Counted from the first letter of the stretch, positions 22,828 to 34,900 are shown. The stretch: 64,000 nt of DNA from Asterella californica (GCA_036924285.1 JAYKYS010000002.1:46763501-46827500), one strand, 5' to 3'. Made by a program: numbers and translations. The notes: generated by a model not told the origin, from the letters alone.

Positions 22828-22867
22828 GAAAATGCCGACCGCGACCCACGCCACGGTCGGCATTTTC
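22828..22867. repeat. 14-bp perfect hairpin
   Basis: Arms GAAAATGCCGACCG (22,828-22,841) and its complement (22,854-22,867) flank a 12-nt loop. It lies about 1.9 kb upstream of the putative 5' exon of the Rep-like gene, so the Rep region is bracketed by this hairpin and the one at 19,246. The arm sequences are unrelated. Confidence 0.85.
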
Positions 22868-23036
22868 TAACTTTTTCCCACAATGGTTAGATAGATTACA
22901 ATTCCAAGAATTTAGTTTAATTTTCAAAGATTCTTAAAAAAATAAAAAATAAAAAAATTCTCAAATAGGATGGTAAGTGATCCACGACTCCGTACACCCG
23001 GTTGTTTTCCTTCTGGACGTTAGAGAATCTTCTCTC

Positions 23037-23056
23037 GAAAATGCGCGCCCTCATTC
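23037..23056 (+). repeat. 20-bp direct repeat, left copy
   Basis: GAAAATGCGCGCCCTCATTC is exactly repeated at 24,049-24,068, 1,012 bp to the right. The 511-bp inverted-repeat element lies between them. Confidence 0.8.
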
Positions 23057-23393
23057 CGCCTTCAGCTTTGACACGCCATATTAGATCACTATCGGTACGT
23101 TTTAGTTAAACCATAGAAAATAGAGATGCACAAACAAAAACCTCGCCTTCTCGTGACGTCAGTGAAATTCATGGCCTGTCGTTCCCCTTGTTGTCCGCAC
23201 CAGGATGTGGGACATCCTGAAATTGAGAAACTGATATATATTAGTGGACGATCGGGATCATGATCATCATCCACTGTGAGCAGCCGCCGATTCACGAGTC
23301 CTATGGTACGAACAGGAAGGACTGAAGCGTCATGTCCAAAAGGTGACCTCAGACCCTGTCGCCTCAGCTGGCATCAGCCGCACTCACGTCACA

Positions 23394-23904
23394 ACCGTCT
23401 AGTCCCTCCACGAATTGACGAATTAAAGCCGCGTGTTCGCACGCTCGTGCGTTAAAGCAGCTGCCCAAACAGACGCACACCGGGCAGCTGTAGTTGAATG
23501 TGAAGGAAATAGCCGTTATAACTCGGTTTGGAGCAAAGTTTGACAAGACGGCGCAGTAGCGTATCGGCAGTCTAGTTCGTCTAGAGCACTGAGGTCTAGG
23601 GTTCGAAATTTTACTCAAAATTTTATTGCGTAGGGTGCTTGAGTACTCTAAGTGCGGCCTCCGGCCGCAGTCTTAGGGTTCAAGCTTCTCTCCGAGAGAG
23701 GGAAGCGAGTCTCAGAGAAAACCCTCTGAGTTTAGGTGATAGCGTTTGCATGTGCATAACCATTCGGGCAGTCTAAACGGGCAGAGACAAATCTCGGAGG
23801 CACAGAAAACGACGATGGATTTCACTTAATTCGCACTGGATTTCCATTAATTCACACGTGAGAACACTGCATTTATTTGTCAATTCGTGGAGGGACTAGA
23901 CGGT
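23394..23904. mobile_element. 511-bp MITE-like element with 26-bp inverted termini
   Basis: The termini 23,394-23,419 and 23,879-23,904 are perfect 26-bp inverted repeats (ACCGTCTAGTCCCTCCACGA and on). There is no transposase inside, which fits a non-autonomous inverted-repeat element. The interior holds a tRNA-like segment and a 9-bp hairpin (CAGCTGCCC at 23,458 with GGGCAGCTG at 23,482). No obvious target duplication flanks it, so a family cannot be assigned. Confidence 0.6.
23548..23615 (+). repeat. tRNA-like core (SINE head or tRNA pseudogene)
   Basis: GGCGCAGTAGCGTATCGG resembles a D-arm/A box, and GGTTCGAA 50 nt later resembles the T-loop/B box. The 3' acceptor half and T stem are degenerate (GGTTCGAAATT in place of GGTTCGANTCC), so this is not a functional tRNA. 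Confidence 0.45.
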
Positions 23905-24048
23905 CCCGTTCAACGCAGGGAAGTTGCTCACTCTCGTGCTCAAGACAAAGCGTCCAAATTTGTGGTTCATGCAACAGCACCAGCGGAAACTCCCACCTCT
24001 ACGTTCAATACGGTGGCCCTTTACGTATGAACTCGTTTGGACTGTCTT

Positions 24049-24068
24049 GAAAATGCGCGCCCTCATTC
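24049..24068 (+). repeat. 20-bp direct repeat, right copy
   Basis: Exact copy of 23,037-23,056. A weakly similar context (GGCTTTATTACAC against AGCTTTGACAC) follows it, suggesting a longer, decayed repeat. Confidence 0.8.
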
Positions 24069-24169
24069 GGATGGCTTTATTACACTCTGCTGCCTTACCA
24101 TCAAATTCGTGCAATATAGTGCCCGTATTGCACCAACACGATCATCATTTGACGTACTAGAATAGTTCC

Positions 24170-27100
24170 TGTATCAAAATCTTTAACCTGGGTTACTTCC
24201 TCCTGTTAGAAATTTATGGTACAAAAACTCTATTCTCTAGAACTAATACTCTTTTACACGAGTAGCTAGAATGTGTGACTACTCCATCCATTATATGTGA
24301 TTCTCCTCTTCTTTCTTGGTCTACGTTGCATGCATATTTTATTATTGGTCTTTGCGTGATGAATAAATGGTTCCCGAGGTGTGGTTTTCTAGATCTCCAT
24401 GTTTATCTTAAAAAAGTTGCAAGTTTCCTGTGCAATACTGCCATAATGTTAAACCAATGAACTTTTTATAAGCATGCATAGTCACCCAAGCTTGGTTCGA
24501 TCGTTGTATTGAACTGTTTTTTTTTTGTTTAAATTATTTTCTGGTCTTGACGAATCGTTTGTTCTCCTTGTGTGCTTAAGACAGAAGTAAATTACCAAGA
24601 CACCTCTTTAACTCTTCAGTATTCATTTCAAGTGTTAGAAATCTTTTAGGATAATCATTTATCCTTCGTAGACCCTCTTACTGTTTACTGTTCATCTCTT
24701 GGTTTCAGTTCCCTTCAAATATATTTTCTTTAGACAGCCAGGATTTATTTTGTTTCACAGCAGGATTCGAGCTCACGTTCATAGAACCCCCAGTCCCAGT
24801 CCGTACCAAGACGTTACCCTGTTCTATAGGTAAGTTTGTATTCACAAAACTTCTTACTACATGGAGGTCCGAAGTAGTACTTCCTTAGATAGTAGTTTTC
24901 TAATTTTATACACGATGTTCACGGAGACATGAGGGAAACAATGTTCATGGAAAAAATTCATACTGTCATACAAAAAATAACTATGGCTACTTTTTCCAAG
25001 ACACGAAAAAACCCTACGGCTACAAATCACGTCTCTAGATTTTAGTCCCGTCGATCCCGCTTGTCCTTATCTCGTCTTTTCCCGGAAATGCACTTTGCAT
25101 GCATATTAGCTTGTTGATAACCCCATCAGCCAGTAACTGGAGCGTGAGGTCGAGTCTTCCTGCCAGGAAGGCTAAGTCCGTACACATGCAGCAGCGTTCG
25201 GATGTAGAAGCCTCAAGGCGAAAGGAAACGTTGCGGGTCTAAATCGCTTCTTACTTGACAGCAAGAAAACAACCACAAAGGATATGGTAAAGATATCCTA
25301 ACCTCTCCGGCTTCTTTGAGGAGAGCAATCATCCATGCAAAAAATTGAGAATATTTTTAGGAGATATGGACTGTGATATTAGAGTGCGTGATTGGTTATC
25401 ATCTAACCAGAGTTAAGAATGATTGTTACAAGAATAATTTTCTAACTATAGGTAGCTATTGTCACACGTTATACTTACATGTACGTGAGTATAGAAGAGT
25501 ATTAGTATTTCTAACAAGATGAAGTAATCCAGGTTAACGATTTTGAACAGTAACTATTCTACTACGTCAAAATGATGACTGTGTTTGTCTGGGCCTTGTT
25601 CCAACAATGACGGTACAAGATAGGCAAAAAAACCACCATTTTAAACAGTAGGATAATTTCAACACTCACATAAACAAAACAACGCACGGGCTATCCTAAT
25701 TTGATCCAGTACTACTGCGCAGAATTCAGACCTTGTTAGTTAGTGTAGTTAGTGTGCAGTTTAGGTTTACCCGACCAGGTCCGTCCTCCATACCTCTCAC
25801 TCTATTGCTTGGCTTTCTGCCAAGCCTTCTTCCTCTCGACTACGCATTGCAACTTCAGCTTACACTATAATGACTCGTCTTTGATTGAGTCTCTCTCAAC
25901 CTATGATAACAGGTATTTTAAGATATAGTTGTGGCCATGCTACCTCTGTTATAAGAGGGCATTTTTTCTGATGTACACATGGAGCGAGAATCATTGCAAA
26001 AGCATGACATCATTCAAGACATGGTACTTTCTCTCAGCGAGAGAAGCGGGTCTTCATGTGAGAAAGGAGGTTAGGGATCTCCTTCTCTTCTCTTCCATGG
26101 ATCTTTTTTCACAAAGAATAGATTTATATTCCAGCCATGAGAAAATGACATATGTGACAGATGTGATTATTGTGAATCTGATGGCTGACTCTTATGTTTG
26201 TTAGGCGATACTTACTTCGGAACATACAGCTTCTTTGACGATTGAGTGAAAAATTCGAGACTACTCGATAAGAATACTTCTGTGAGTTTTTTCTCTTGCG
26301 ATTGAGACCTTCGGATGTCTTCATCCGAAGTTTACTGACCTGTTGAGTTTGTTAACACGTATGCAGATGGAGAACTCTAGGAACTACCCTATCTTTAGGA
26401 TGATATGTCGCTTATGTGCAGCAGCTAATCAGTATAGCATTGCAGAGGATATTAGCGGATGCTTTGCAGAGGAGAGTTGAAGCTTTTTCATTATCCGCTA
26501 GGAAAGATGATACATCAGTGACTCAGCTCATGGAGACTCGAATCTCCTTATTTGAAGAAGAGATTGTACAGTTAACTAGACATAGCTAGTATTCCGGGTT
26601 TTTTCTTTCTCTGTCTTGCGTTTGATGGTACTCTCCTTCTATCCGTGGTGGAAGTTTTTCTCACTTTTCTCTTCTGATATTTCTCTTTTTCCACTTAGTC
26701 ATGGATGTCTTCTGACCTGCACTCCGGTAGTCGCAAAGACTGTATCAGAGTTTGTGATTTGTGACCTGGTGGTAAAGTTACCGTTTAGGGTGAATCATTC
26801 TTTTCTCCTTCATTTGATATTTGTCCTGTGGTTGCCTGTTGCCTTGGAGCTTGGCTTGGAATTTCCCCGCACGTGAGAACCCGGTCGCCCATGGAGAACC
26901 TACCGGGCACCGGTGTGTTGCCGGTGTGTCGCCACACGCCAACTCCCTCTGGGAGTACAGGCTGAACACGCGAGCTGAACTTCTCAGGTCCGACCAGACC
27001 TACCGTAGCGTGCATGTTTGTTGAATCCCTTTAGTAAGTAAGCTCAAGGGGCTAGAGTTGACGGTTGGACTCGGTCAATGGTAATATACGAATGAAGAAC

Positions 27101-27660
27101 AACATTTACTGTACACTTCACGCCTTCACAATGCCATTATGGAGTGATGCCCAGTTCCTCGAATGATTAGGGTTCGATGTGATTTTGTGAATATATCTTG
27201 CAGGAACAACTCTGGCACTGTGCACCTTCCTGAAAGGTGTTGGCAGCTCATCGCTTTACGAGGAGAACGTTGGAAATGCTCAGTTAACTTCAAATCTATT
27301 TATCTACACATTCAGCGTTTCGAGTGCGGTTCTTTTACAGTTGCAGAGAAGTCCAGTGTCATTAGTGGTCTCGGGAAAATGCGGACATGCACGTTCTCGT
27401 ACAAACGTGATGTGAACAGCGTGTGGGATAGGGCTGTAAACTTCAACTATCAAATGCTTGGCCTTGACTAATTTAGTCCAGATTGCCAAGACTCCGCGAG
27501 CGCTCAGTTCTGAGAAGCTCTTGCGGATGCAGTTTACTGTTCCGCGAAGTTTCTCCGACAACTGCATTTTGAGTAATGGAAAGCAGCTTCCACACTCTCG
27601 AGCAAACCTGGATCTTATCCTAAAAAGCCATCAAATAGGAGCAGGGAATGTCCGTGTACA
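24170..27660. other. intergenic DNA, no gene recognised
   Basis: Short open frames only. A frame near 26,440-26,590 encodes a short helical, charged peptide (R-R-V-E-A-F, then E-E-E-I-V-Q-L) that could be gag debris but cannot be placed. A GC-rich patch with nested CCGGTG/CACCGG motifs lies at 26,880-26,950. No LTRs were found. Confidence 0.4.
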
Positions 27661-27664
27661 TGAA

Positions 27665-27746
27665 GCGGACGTGCCGGAGTGGTTAACGGGATTGACTCGA
27701 AATCAATTGGGCTATGCCCGCGCAGGTTCGAATCCTGCCGTCCGCG
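27665..27746 (+). tRNA. tRNA-Ser(CGA)
   Basis: 82 nt, intron-free. Acceptor GCGGACG (27,665-27,671) pairs with CGTCCGC (27,739-27,745), followed by discriminator G73. The D arm is CCG...CGG. The anticodon stem ATTGA/TCAAT encloses the loop CTCGAAA (anticodon CGA, reading UCG). There is a long variable arm of serine type, and a T arm with loop TTCGAAT on stem GCAGG/CCTGC. Internal A and B boxes are intact and a T-run follows, so it looks functional. It stands alone in otherwise non-coding DNA. The sequence closely resembles plant nuclear tRNA-Ser. Confidence 0.97.
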
Positions 27747-27747
27747 C

Positions 27748-27752
27748 TTTTT
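27748..27752 (+). terminator. Pol III terminator
   Basis: Five T residues start two bases after the discriminator of the tRNA-Ser gene, the normal RNA polymerase III stop signal. Confidence 0.85.
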
Positions 27753-27783
27753 CGACGCTCGTAGAGTGGCTCAACCATCTTCA

Positions 27784-28310
27784 GATGCAGCCGCCTTGTC
27801 AACACTCTGCCTTTCAACCCTAAATCTTCCCGTCGTCAAGGACTCTTCCTTTTCTTCACAATGTTCTCTACAGGCGGCTGAACTCGAAGTCCACAGGACC
27901 ATCTGCAAATGTAGCTGCCTTGCCTTGTCCATCTTCTGCTTTTCATCCTCAGTACAGCTCCATCGTCAACCCTCCGCTTTTCCTATTTCTCCCCATCCTC
28001 CTGCGTTCTTGGCGTTAGTTAGGTTTCAAATGTGTCTATCATCCTTTTCCTATGTCTTCCCGTCCTCCTTATGCTCGTAGCCGGAATCTATAATCCATCA
28101 TCTTCAAAGTTCAAATGCTGCTGCTTTGTCAACCCTCTGCTTTTTCTCTCTTCTCCCGTCGTTCTACCGCAGTATCAGCTACGCTAATCAGCCCCAGCCT
28201 CACGCAATATTTTCCATAGCTGGCTGAAGCCGAATTCCACAGGAACACATCGGATGCACACTGTCAGGATCAAGCTCAAGCGCAGCCGCCGGCGCCTTAT
28301 CAACCTTCTG
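27784..28310 (+). repeat. degenerate tandem repeats downstream of tRNA-Ser
   Basis: Variants of GC(A/T)GC(C/T)GCCTTGTCAACCCTCTGC appear near 27,784, 27,911, 28,110 and 28,276, with a partial one near 27,966. A companion block (GGCTGAACTCGAAGTCCACAGGACC at 27,878, GGCTGAAGCCGAATTCCACAGGAAC at 28,221) recurs between them. Spacing is irregular (about 130-200 bp), as in an old tandem array. No function is evident. Confidence 0.55.
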
Positions 28311-31300
28311 CAACTCAAACGTACGGAGCTCCCAAAGAGGTGAGGAGTCTTTACTTTTTGACGACGAATGACGATTAGGGTTGAACCGAAAGCCTGGGCC
28401 ATTAACAGCTTGTTATCCGGATCTTTTCCTCGCCGTACGTGGACTTTTGGATGGAGGACTTCAAAACCAATGATTAATTTCAGAGGATTCTGTTGAAACC
28501 AGGTGTAGGTGGCCTTGCCGTTGTGTGAAGCAAATATTATTAGAACTTTTTGTTGAAGTCATCAACCATTGATATGATCCGAAACCTTTTTCTTTTCTAC
28601 ATAGTACTGTGGTTATAAACAGTTCCATAATTCTCGTCAACACTAAATTCATGGTGGTTTTAGGCATGATCGTTCTCAACCTGTGAGACTGTGGTGCTAC
28701 TCCGTTTAGTTGGTCTGAATTTGTAGACAACCGGCTTATCGATATTGGGGGTGTAGAACGCAGTATGGTCCTGAGGTAAGATTCGTATCCTTCTTCTCAC
28801 CTGCAGTCTGTTGGAGTACTTAAGCGAAAGTTACCAGCTGAATGAGAATCGGGTAATTAGAAATATCCTCCTCGAGTATTTGACCAAGCAAGAAATTATA
28901 TACGGGACTGGAACGAGGCCCTTTGTTAACAACGTTTCTAGATCATTGCTCAGCATGTACATGGATAAACATATTATCCATCCAGACGAGAAACCCGTTT
29001 CTTCTTTTGCATCTGGACTAGAATAAGATCTTTCAGCGATTCTTGTACTATCTGATGACCTGACTTGATGGTTGTGGATAATATAGTCGTTAAGGTTTTG
29101 GTGGTATTGGTGGTATTGGTAGCTCAGAAGGGCCAGAGGACCTGTTTCCATACATCCACTCGATTTCCAAGACGTTTGTAACCAAATGTACTTCTTGGAG
29201 TTTGATGTAGCAGCATGCTATTGCTGCTCCTTCTTGCACTGCAGAATATAATATACCGCTCCTATTGTTTCTGCACCCTTATTTTCGCACACATTTTCTC
29301 CACAAACCGTGTTTCTTAAAATGGACCTTCTTGTACAAGTTCGAAAAAGTACTCACAGCACGAAGCACAGTCAGGACGTAAATGAGTGACTTGAAGTTAG
29401 GCTGTTTCGTTACGTACTTGGAAGATATGTTAGACTAGATAATTCCAATAGAATATTTCATATTGTTCAATAATAATATTATTAGTGAAGAGTTATTACC
29501 ACCGCGAACACAATGCTAGTACAGATCATCTCAATACGCTACAGTAGTGCAGAATTGTGATCATTCCTGGTAACAGAAATTAAGAAACCGATATGGATGT
29601 CAGTGGATCTTATCGGGATGTAGTAAGTAGTCAGTCAAATACTAATATTGAAGTACATGCTTGAATTCAACGCTTGTTTCCTCCATGAAACAGAAAATTG
29701 TTTTGACCTCCGACTGCACGACAGAAGAAACCAATCCAAACGTAATAACACAGTTAATAGATACTCTAACGCACTCCTAAAAAAGTAATACTGTATATGT
29801 GGTTCCTGTCATACGAGCTCGTTGTGTCCATAGTGCCTACGTTCTGCAAACTTCATTCAACTGTGATGGTTGGAGCATTAATGACAAACAAATTTGATAC
29901 CAAAAAGATTATTCTTTTCATATAATTGAAAAGATACTAATATATTAATTTCTACGAGCAGATATTGAATCGTTCATGTCTTAGAAACTCGAAACCTGCG
30001 GAAAGCATTTCAAGCATTGAGAAACATCTTTACACTGGACACTGCAAATTTTAGTTTTCTTTTCTACTATTGGTTACACACTTCATCTGAATCAGAGAAA
30101 AGCTTATTGTTAGGCCGTGAAAGTGTCCAAGTTGTCATTGACCCTGTCTTGTGGCTTGCTCCCGGCTACATCAGCTCATAGTTGTACGTACACGAGCATG
30201 CACCCAAACTAGATACTCATATTTCTATCTGCTGAATGGAACTTCTGACCTCCTTTCGAATTCCTATTCATTGTCAACACTTCAAGCCCTTCAGAGGGTA
30301 GGCTGGGGTACCGCTCATAGACTGTTTACTGCAGGAAATACTCCATGATGGTTTCAAAGTACGAGTGTCAACTTCTGGGCGCTGACTTTTGCAAGACAAA
30401 CAGGCAAAGGTACTTGTGAGTGAACGAGCTTGCGGTTGCCCCATTGCCAAGTCGTAAGTTGTGGAAATTAAATGAAAGAAGCGTTTGTCATCATCAAGAA
30501 CATTAGTGTATGTTAACTGAACTCGAAAGCGGTGAGAAAACGCTCTACATTTCAGCAGAAACGTTGATACTCGATAACGTAGAGAAGAGATACCCCGCTG
30601 TTACTGTGGGTTCAGACGTAAATATTGAAGATTACAAACATCTGATCCAGCTTCGGTGATTGGCTTCCTGCCAGTGTACAGAGCCTGTGCTGAAACATGC
30701 AGTCCTTCAATTTGTCTGTACGCTACAACTGACTGCTTTATAGCACGTGCTATCTAGAAGTTTTAGGTACTAAATGCTGTCGGAGAACTGTAGAAAACGC
30801 AAATCTGATGAGGATATGCATCCAATAGTGGCATTATTCCGAACATGATCCAGGAAAGTAAGCTATTTTGAATCTCCCAAGGATCTGTTGATTGCTTTCA
30901 GTGTCAAATGCTAAAGTACCCATGCAGAATAGCAGCAGTATTCTTTCAATCCCGGGACTTATTTCCTAGATTTGAGGTTGTAGACCGGACTGGATCTCAG
31001 AAGAATCATCTGCCCGATAACAGCTTCGATGAAGTTATAGAGTTCGAATTCCTTGGATTGTGGGTAAATAATCCCATGTGGCGGATGAGTTGTAGGTGGA
31101 GAGCACTGAATTGCCGCAATTATGTTTTTGATCTTCGTGATTGCGGCCGTTCATAGCTTCAGTCCTGACGTGGAGCTGCAGATACCTGCGTCCATGCCGA
31201 ATAGTTGACCTTCGAGTATGCCTTTCAGATAGTAAGAAACCCCGAGCTTATTACAGTGAGAACAACTGCATTTCACTTGCTGATGCTGTAGCTCTGGGTT

Positions 31301-31500
31301 CGTCTTTGGTAGGTCGCATTGCTGGTCCAGCTGAGGAGATCGGCTACACATCCAGTCTAGCCATCAGTAGTTCAACGAACCGTCCGCTGCTCGATGTGCA
31401 AGGTAGCATATCGATCATAAGTACCCACGTGACTGAGTGGATGGAACCGCTAACGTTGCTCCACTCTCCGTTTTCGTTGGGCAGGATGGATCTAACTCAA
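28311..31500. other. intergenic DNA, no gene recognised
   Basis: Only short unsupported open frames. A small TGGTGGTATTGGTGGTATTGG microrepeat lies near 29,100. The right end (30,900-31,500) lies downstream of family copy 3 and could hold later exons of that gene, but none could be recognised. Confidence 0.4.
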
Positions 31501-31503
31501 CGC

Positions 31504-31722
31504 TCAGCCACTTCTGCCGCCGACTAATCGCACTCTGCTGGTTGAGATCCATCTGTAAGGAGCTTGAAGCTCCTCTTCCTCCGCATTTCTCGAATGGGAG
31601 TACATTGATCCATCCAGAACGATCATCTGGCTGCAGGCTTGGTCGACGTCCTCGCCTTCTTTGGATGCTGTGAGCCATGGAGGACTGTTGTTATCGTCGA
31701 AGAAAGAATCGTAGTCAGCCAT
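31504..31722 (-). CDS. Y-N-D/P-P-W-L family protein, copy 3
   Basis: A 72-residue open frame with the family block: YDSFFDDNN at residues 4-12, then SPPWLTASKE and acidic residues (GEDVDQ). It is the most diverged copy in the acidic run (N-D replaced by D-S, D-D by N-N), yet P-P-W-L-T-A-x-K-E is intact. The C-terminal half has no match in the other copies. Function unknown. Whether the frame ends here or is spliced cannot be told. The best TATA box of the family lies 220 nt upstream. Confidence 0.55.
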   Translation of the reverse strand: MADYDSFFDDNNSPPWLTASKEGEDVDQACSQMIVLDGSMYSHSRNAEEEELQAPYRWISTSRVRLVGGRSG

Positions 31723-31940
31723 TCCGAAATTCCAAGGTTGAACAGTAAACTTTGGATTAGACGCAGATGAAATAGAAACGAAGCAATTTCACAGGAAACG
31801 AAGTATCTCTGCAGCTGAGAGGAGTACGTAATCGTTATGTTTGATCACCACTATTCTCCAGTTAGTTCGATGAGGGAGTGTAGGAGTTGAGGATGAAGAG
31901 ATTGTAAGTGCAATATCAGTAGAAACCGCCTGCACGCTCC

Positions 31941-31976
31941 TTTATACTTCGTGGCTCTGGATATACATAACGCGTT
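31941..31976 (-). promoter_or_regulatory. putative promoter of family copy 3
   Basis: Minus-strand GTATAAAGGAG (TATA box at plus 31,941-31,947) lies about 220 nt upstream of the copy-3 ATG. AACGCGTT (plus 31,969-31,976) lies 22 nt further upstream, the same arrangement as copies 1 and 4. Confidence 0.5.
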
Positions 31977-31979
31977 TGT

Positions 31980-34900
31980 GCAGGCTGGGCCGTTAGAGAG
32001 CTAGTCATGACAGAGTCCGTGTACAAACGCTGACTCCTCGTCCTGCTGCTGCTCACGTTGATCTCCACTGCTGCAGCCATCAGATGTTTGCAGAGGGGAA
32101 CTTGTCTCTAGTCAAGAAAAGCCTGAGCTGACATCAAAACCGGTCAAGGGGAAAAACAAAATGGTCAAATGCAGTGTGTAGGGCCGACGTGGCACGCCTC
32201 TGTTTTGAGAGTTATGCAAACATGAAATTATGAACTTTGAACTCAAAGGAGGAAACGTGCACATTCTTTGGGACCAGGGGTACTGCAGGATTCCCTTTCG
32301 TCTGACTAGTTAGCAACGGCAGTACGTTCTAGAGAATAGAGAAACGACTAAGATTGGTCGACAGCATGCGGACAGGCCAGAGGACTTCTTTTCCTCTCTA
32401 GAGTGAAGTCAATCTGACAACATGGAGCCAATAGAAACTCACCCTTTTCTTGTCGTTTGTCTCTTTTGAGGACAAAAGCTTTAGCTCCGTGCGTGCTAAG
32501 CCGGGGATGTCTGTGGAGGAGGACGTCCCAGTGTTTGAACTTTGAGTCTTGGAACCCCATCGGACGTCACTCCAGAGTCCAGACTCCAGTGAGAGTGGAG
32601 GGTTTTCTGACCATTCCACCTACCGGAACCGGAACCTCTGGGCAGTGGGAACAGGCCTGAAGACTTTGTCTTTGTGGAAGTTCAAAGGTTTCTGCAAAGC
32701 TGCCTTGTCGTTACGCTGCGCACGCTCTGATGTCATGACCACCGGGACAGGGACTTTTCCTTCGCAAGGTAAGGCTTATTCCCGACAACTATCACGAGTG
32801 TTTCATGGACGGCCGCTCGAGGCACTCCTGGGCCCTGGCACTGTTCCTTCGATGACTTTGTCTTCTGTTTCTTTGCGCAGTCTCTCGAGGCCTACTCTCA
32901 TCGCACGCTTATTCGTTTAACGTTTTTCGGTTTAGTACATTTTGGTATTCGCTTCTTAACATATTTTCGTTTCTCGGCAACAACTATTACCGATTATTGT
33001 CCGTATGGAGCTATGTGTGAAACGGACGTTAGCAAGTAACCATCTAGGTTTTTCAGAGCTAAGATAGAATCATGAAATCACGTGACCATTTAGATTTCTT
33101 GGTGATAAGATATAATCAGGGAGTTTAAAGCTACTTAGGTCACGATAGAATCAGAGAGTTTAAGACGTATCGTGTCTAGTCTCTTCCCGCCTTGAGACAG
33201 TGAGACTTCATCTCCCTCTCCCTCATTATCACCTTCAAACTCGGACGAACCATGTTTGTATTACTAAACTTGTAAAAGCGAACTATTTTATGTGAACATC
33301 CGGTTCATTCAGGTCGAAAGTACGTTTTAACGTGAAAAATGTTCGGCTAGTATTTTGTAACTTCGGCTACCGAAAAAGTTTTCTCGACTACGGAAAGGAA
33401 CGGAGGTAGCCGGGATCATAGACGTAACTGGCCGAACAACGAGAAATAGTGCCGATGGGAGTATCCCTTCGGAGGGCGCACTTCCAAAATGATAAAACAG
33501 AGTTACAGTCTACAGAGGCTGAGGCGCTGAAGCGATAAGTAAGGGCCGTCCGACACAAGCACGGACAAAAGACAAGACTGGGAACCGTGCCAATTGCAAA
33601 GGATATTTGTTCAATAAGGACGACCAGATAACCAGATAACAGAGAGAGTCAAAGAGTAATTATATGTAGCGTACCCACTTTGTCGATTGCTGGCTTTCTT
33701 CCGGGTTGCTTTAGGCTGGGACACCTGCACTCATGTCGACCGAAGGCAGAGTACGTGAGAAACATCAGATCAACTTTCCCTGGCTTTCGAATTCCTCACA
33801 TAGAGGACCCACGCCTCAAAGGGAAAGCTCGGCCGTCTCAAGGAAGTTATCGGTACTGTCAAGGAAGTTTCCTCCTCCACGCTAGAGATAGAAACAGGTG
33901 TCCCGACCCCAGAGAAACCTTCTTCTTCTGTCTGTTCCTAGAAGCTGCTGGGGGGCTAACCGCACAAGACAACGAGCTGAAACATGGCATGCAGTCCACA
34001 TCGTTTCCCGGCCGGCATGTTTGCTTCCAGTTCTTGATGAATAACGTCATATTCTGACACTAGACAGTGGATGGTAATCCAACTCGTCCATACCATCGCC
34101 CAGGTAGTTAAAGAGCTTAATGATTAACGTGTCATGTACGGTACGTGCTCGTGCACTGGAACGAGCCTTGAAGCAAATAATAGACGAATACAGATACTTT
34201 CTTGCTTCATATTCGTATTATTGCCCTTCTGAAAGCCATTACTGCAATTTCACATGACTCGATCGTACGTAGTAGGGGCTTATTACTATATTCTCAAACT
34301 GTGATCATTTATGTCCCGATTTGGAAGCTCGCTTACAGATGTTGAAGTCCGTTTACGAGAAAGTAGAACCTACTTGCTTATATTAGGAATCTAAACATAG
34401 CGAGAAGTGACTGTCGCATCTCATGATCAAAGTTGGTTGTCAGTTCCTTTTGATCGATGCAGGACGAGTCAAGTTGTGGATCTCATTTAGTACGTTGACG
34501 TCTCCGTTGAAAGGGTTGCTAAGCACGCGGTATCAACCAGGATGATGTCAAACATCCTGCTCACATCTCGGTTGACTTGAGAGTTGATTGATGCTAAAAT
34601 CGAGAAGAGGAAGGAACAAGTGGATAGATAGGGTCGACGGATACGCAGGCTGGAAAACTTTTGATCGTCAGCTTAGCTCAGGTCCAGGAGTGAACGTTAT
34701 ATTCTGAGAACTGTAAAGTCGTATCGACACCACCACCAGAAAACAACATTGTTTTAACCCAGCTTCCCCACCGCTACAGAGAACTACTCCCTAGTACCAT
34801 AAACTTATAAACGTGCACGCCCTTTGGATCGAGTACCTTCTCAAGTCTACAGTCGAGTTTATACAGATAGTGAGTGATGGAAAATTATCGCTTGACAATG

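Larger units (their letters stand above)
22740..23070 (+). repeat. diverged dispersed repeat, copy b
   Basis: Partner of 22,060-22,420: CAGACATTTTCTGCGAG, ACCTCCTGAAAATGCCGACC, then GTGATCCACGACTCCGTAC and CTGGACGTTAGAGAATCTTCTC in the same order. It contains a strong hairpin that copy a lacks. Confidence 0.5.

Noticed and set aside
26870..27020. GC-rich patch with CCGGTG motifs as a gene or element end
   Set aside because: No open frame of substance, no second copy and no clear inverted repeat beyond a few bases.
27784..28310. CRISPR-like or further tRNA genes after tRNA-Ser
   Set aside because: Repeats are diverged and irregularly spaced, without spacers of constant length and without tRNA folds.
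32348..34057. Several 60-125 codon frames on both strands
   Set aside because: No domains, no promoter pattern and heavy overlap between strands.
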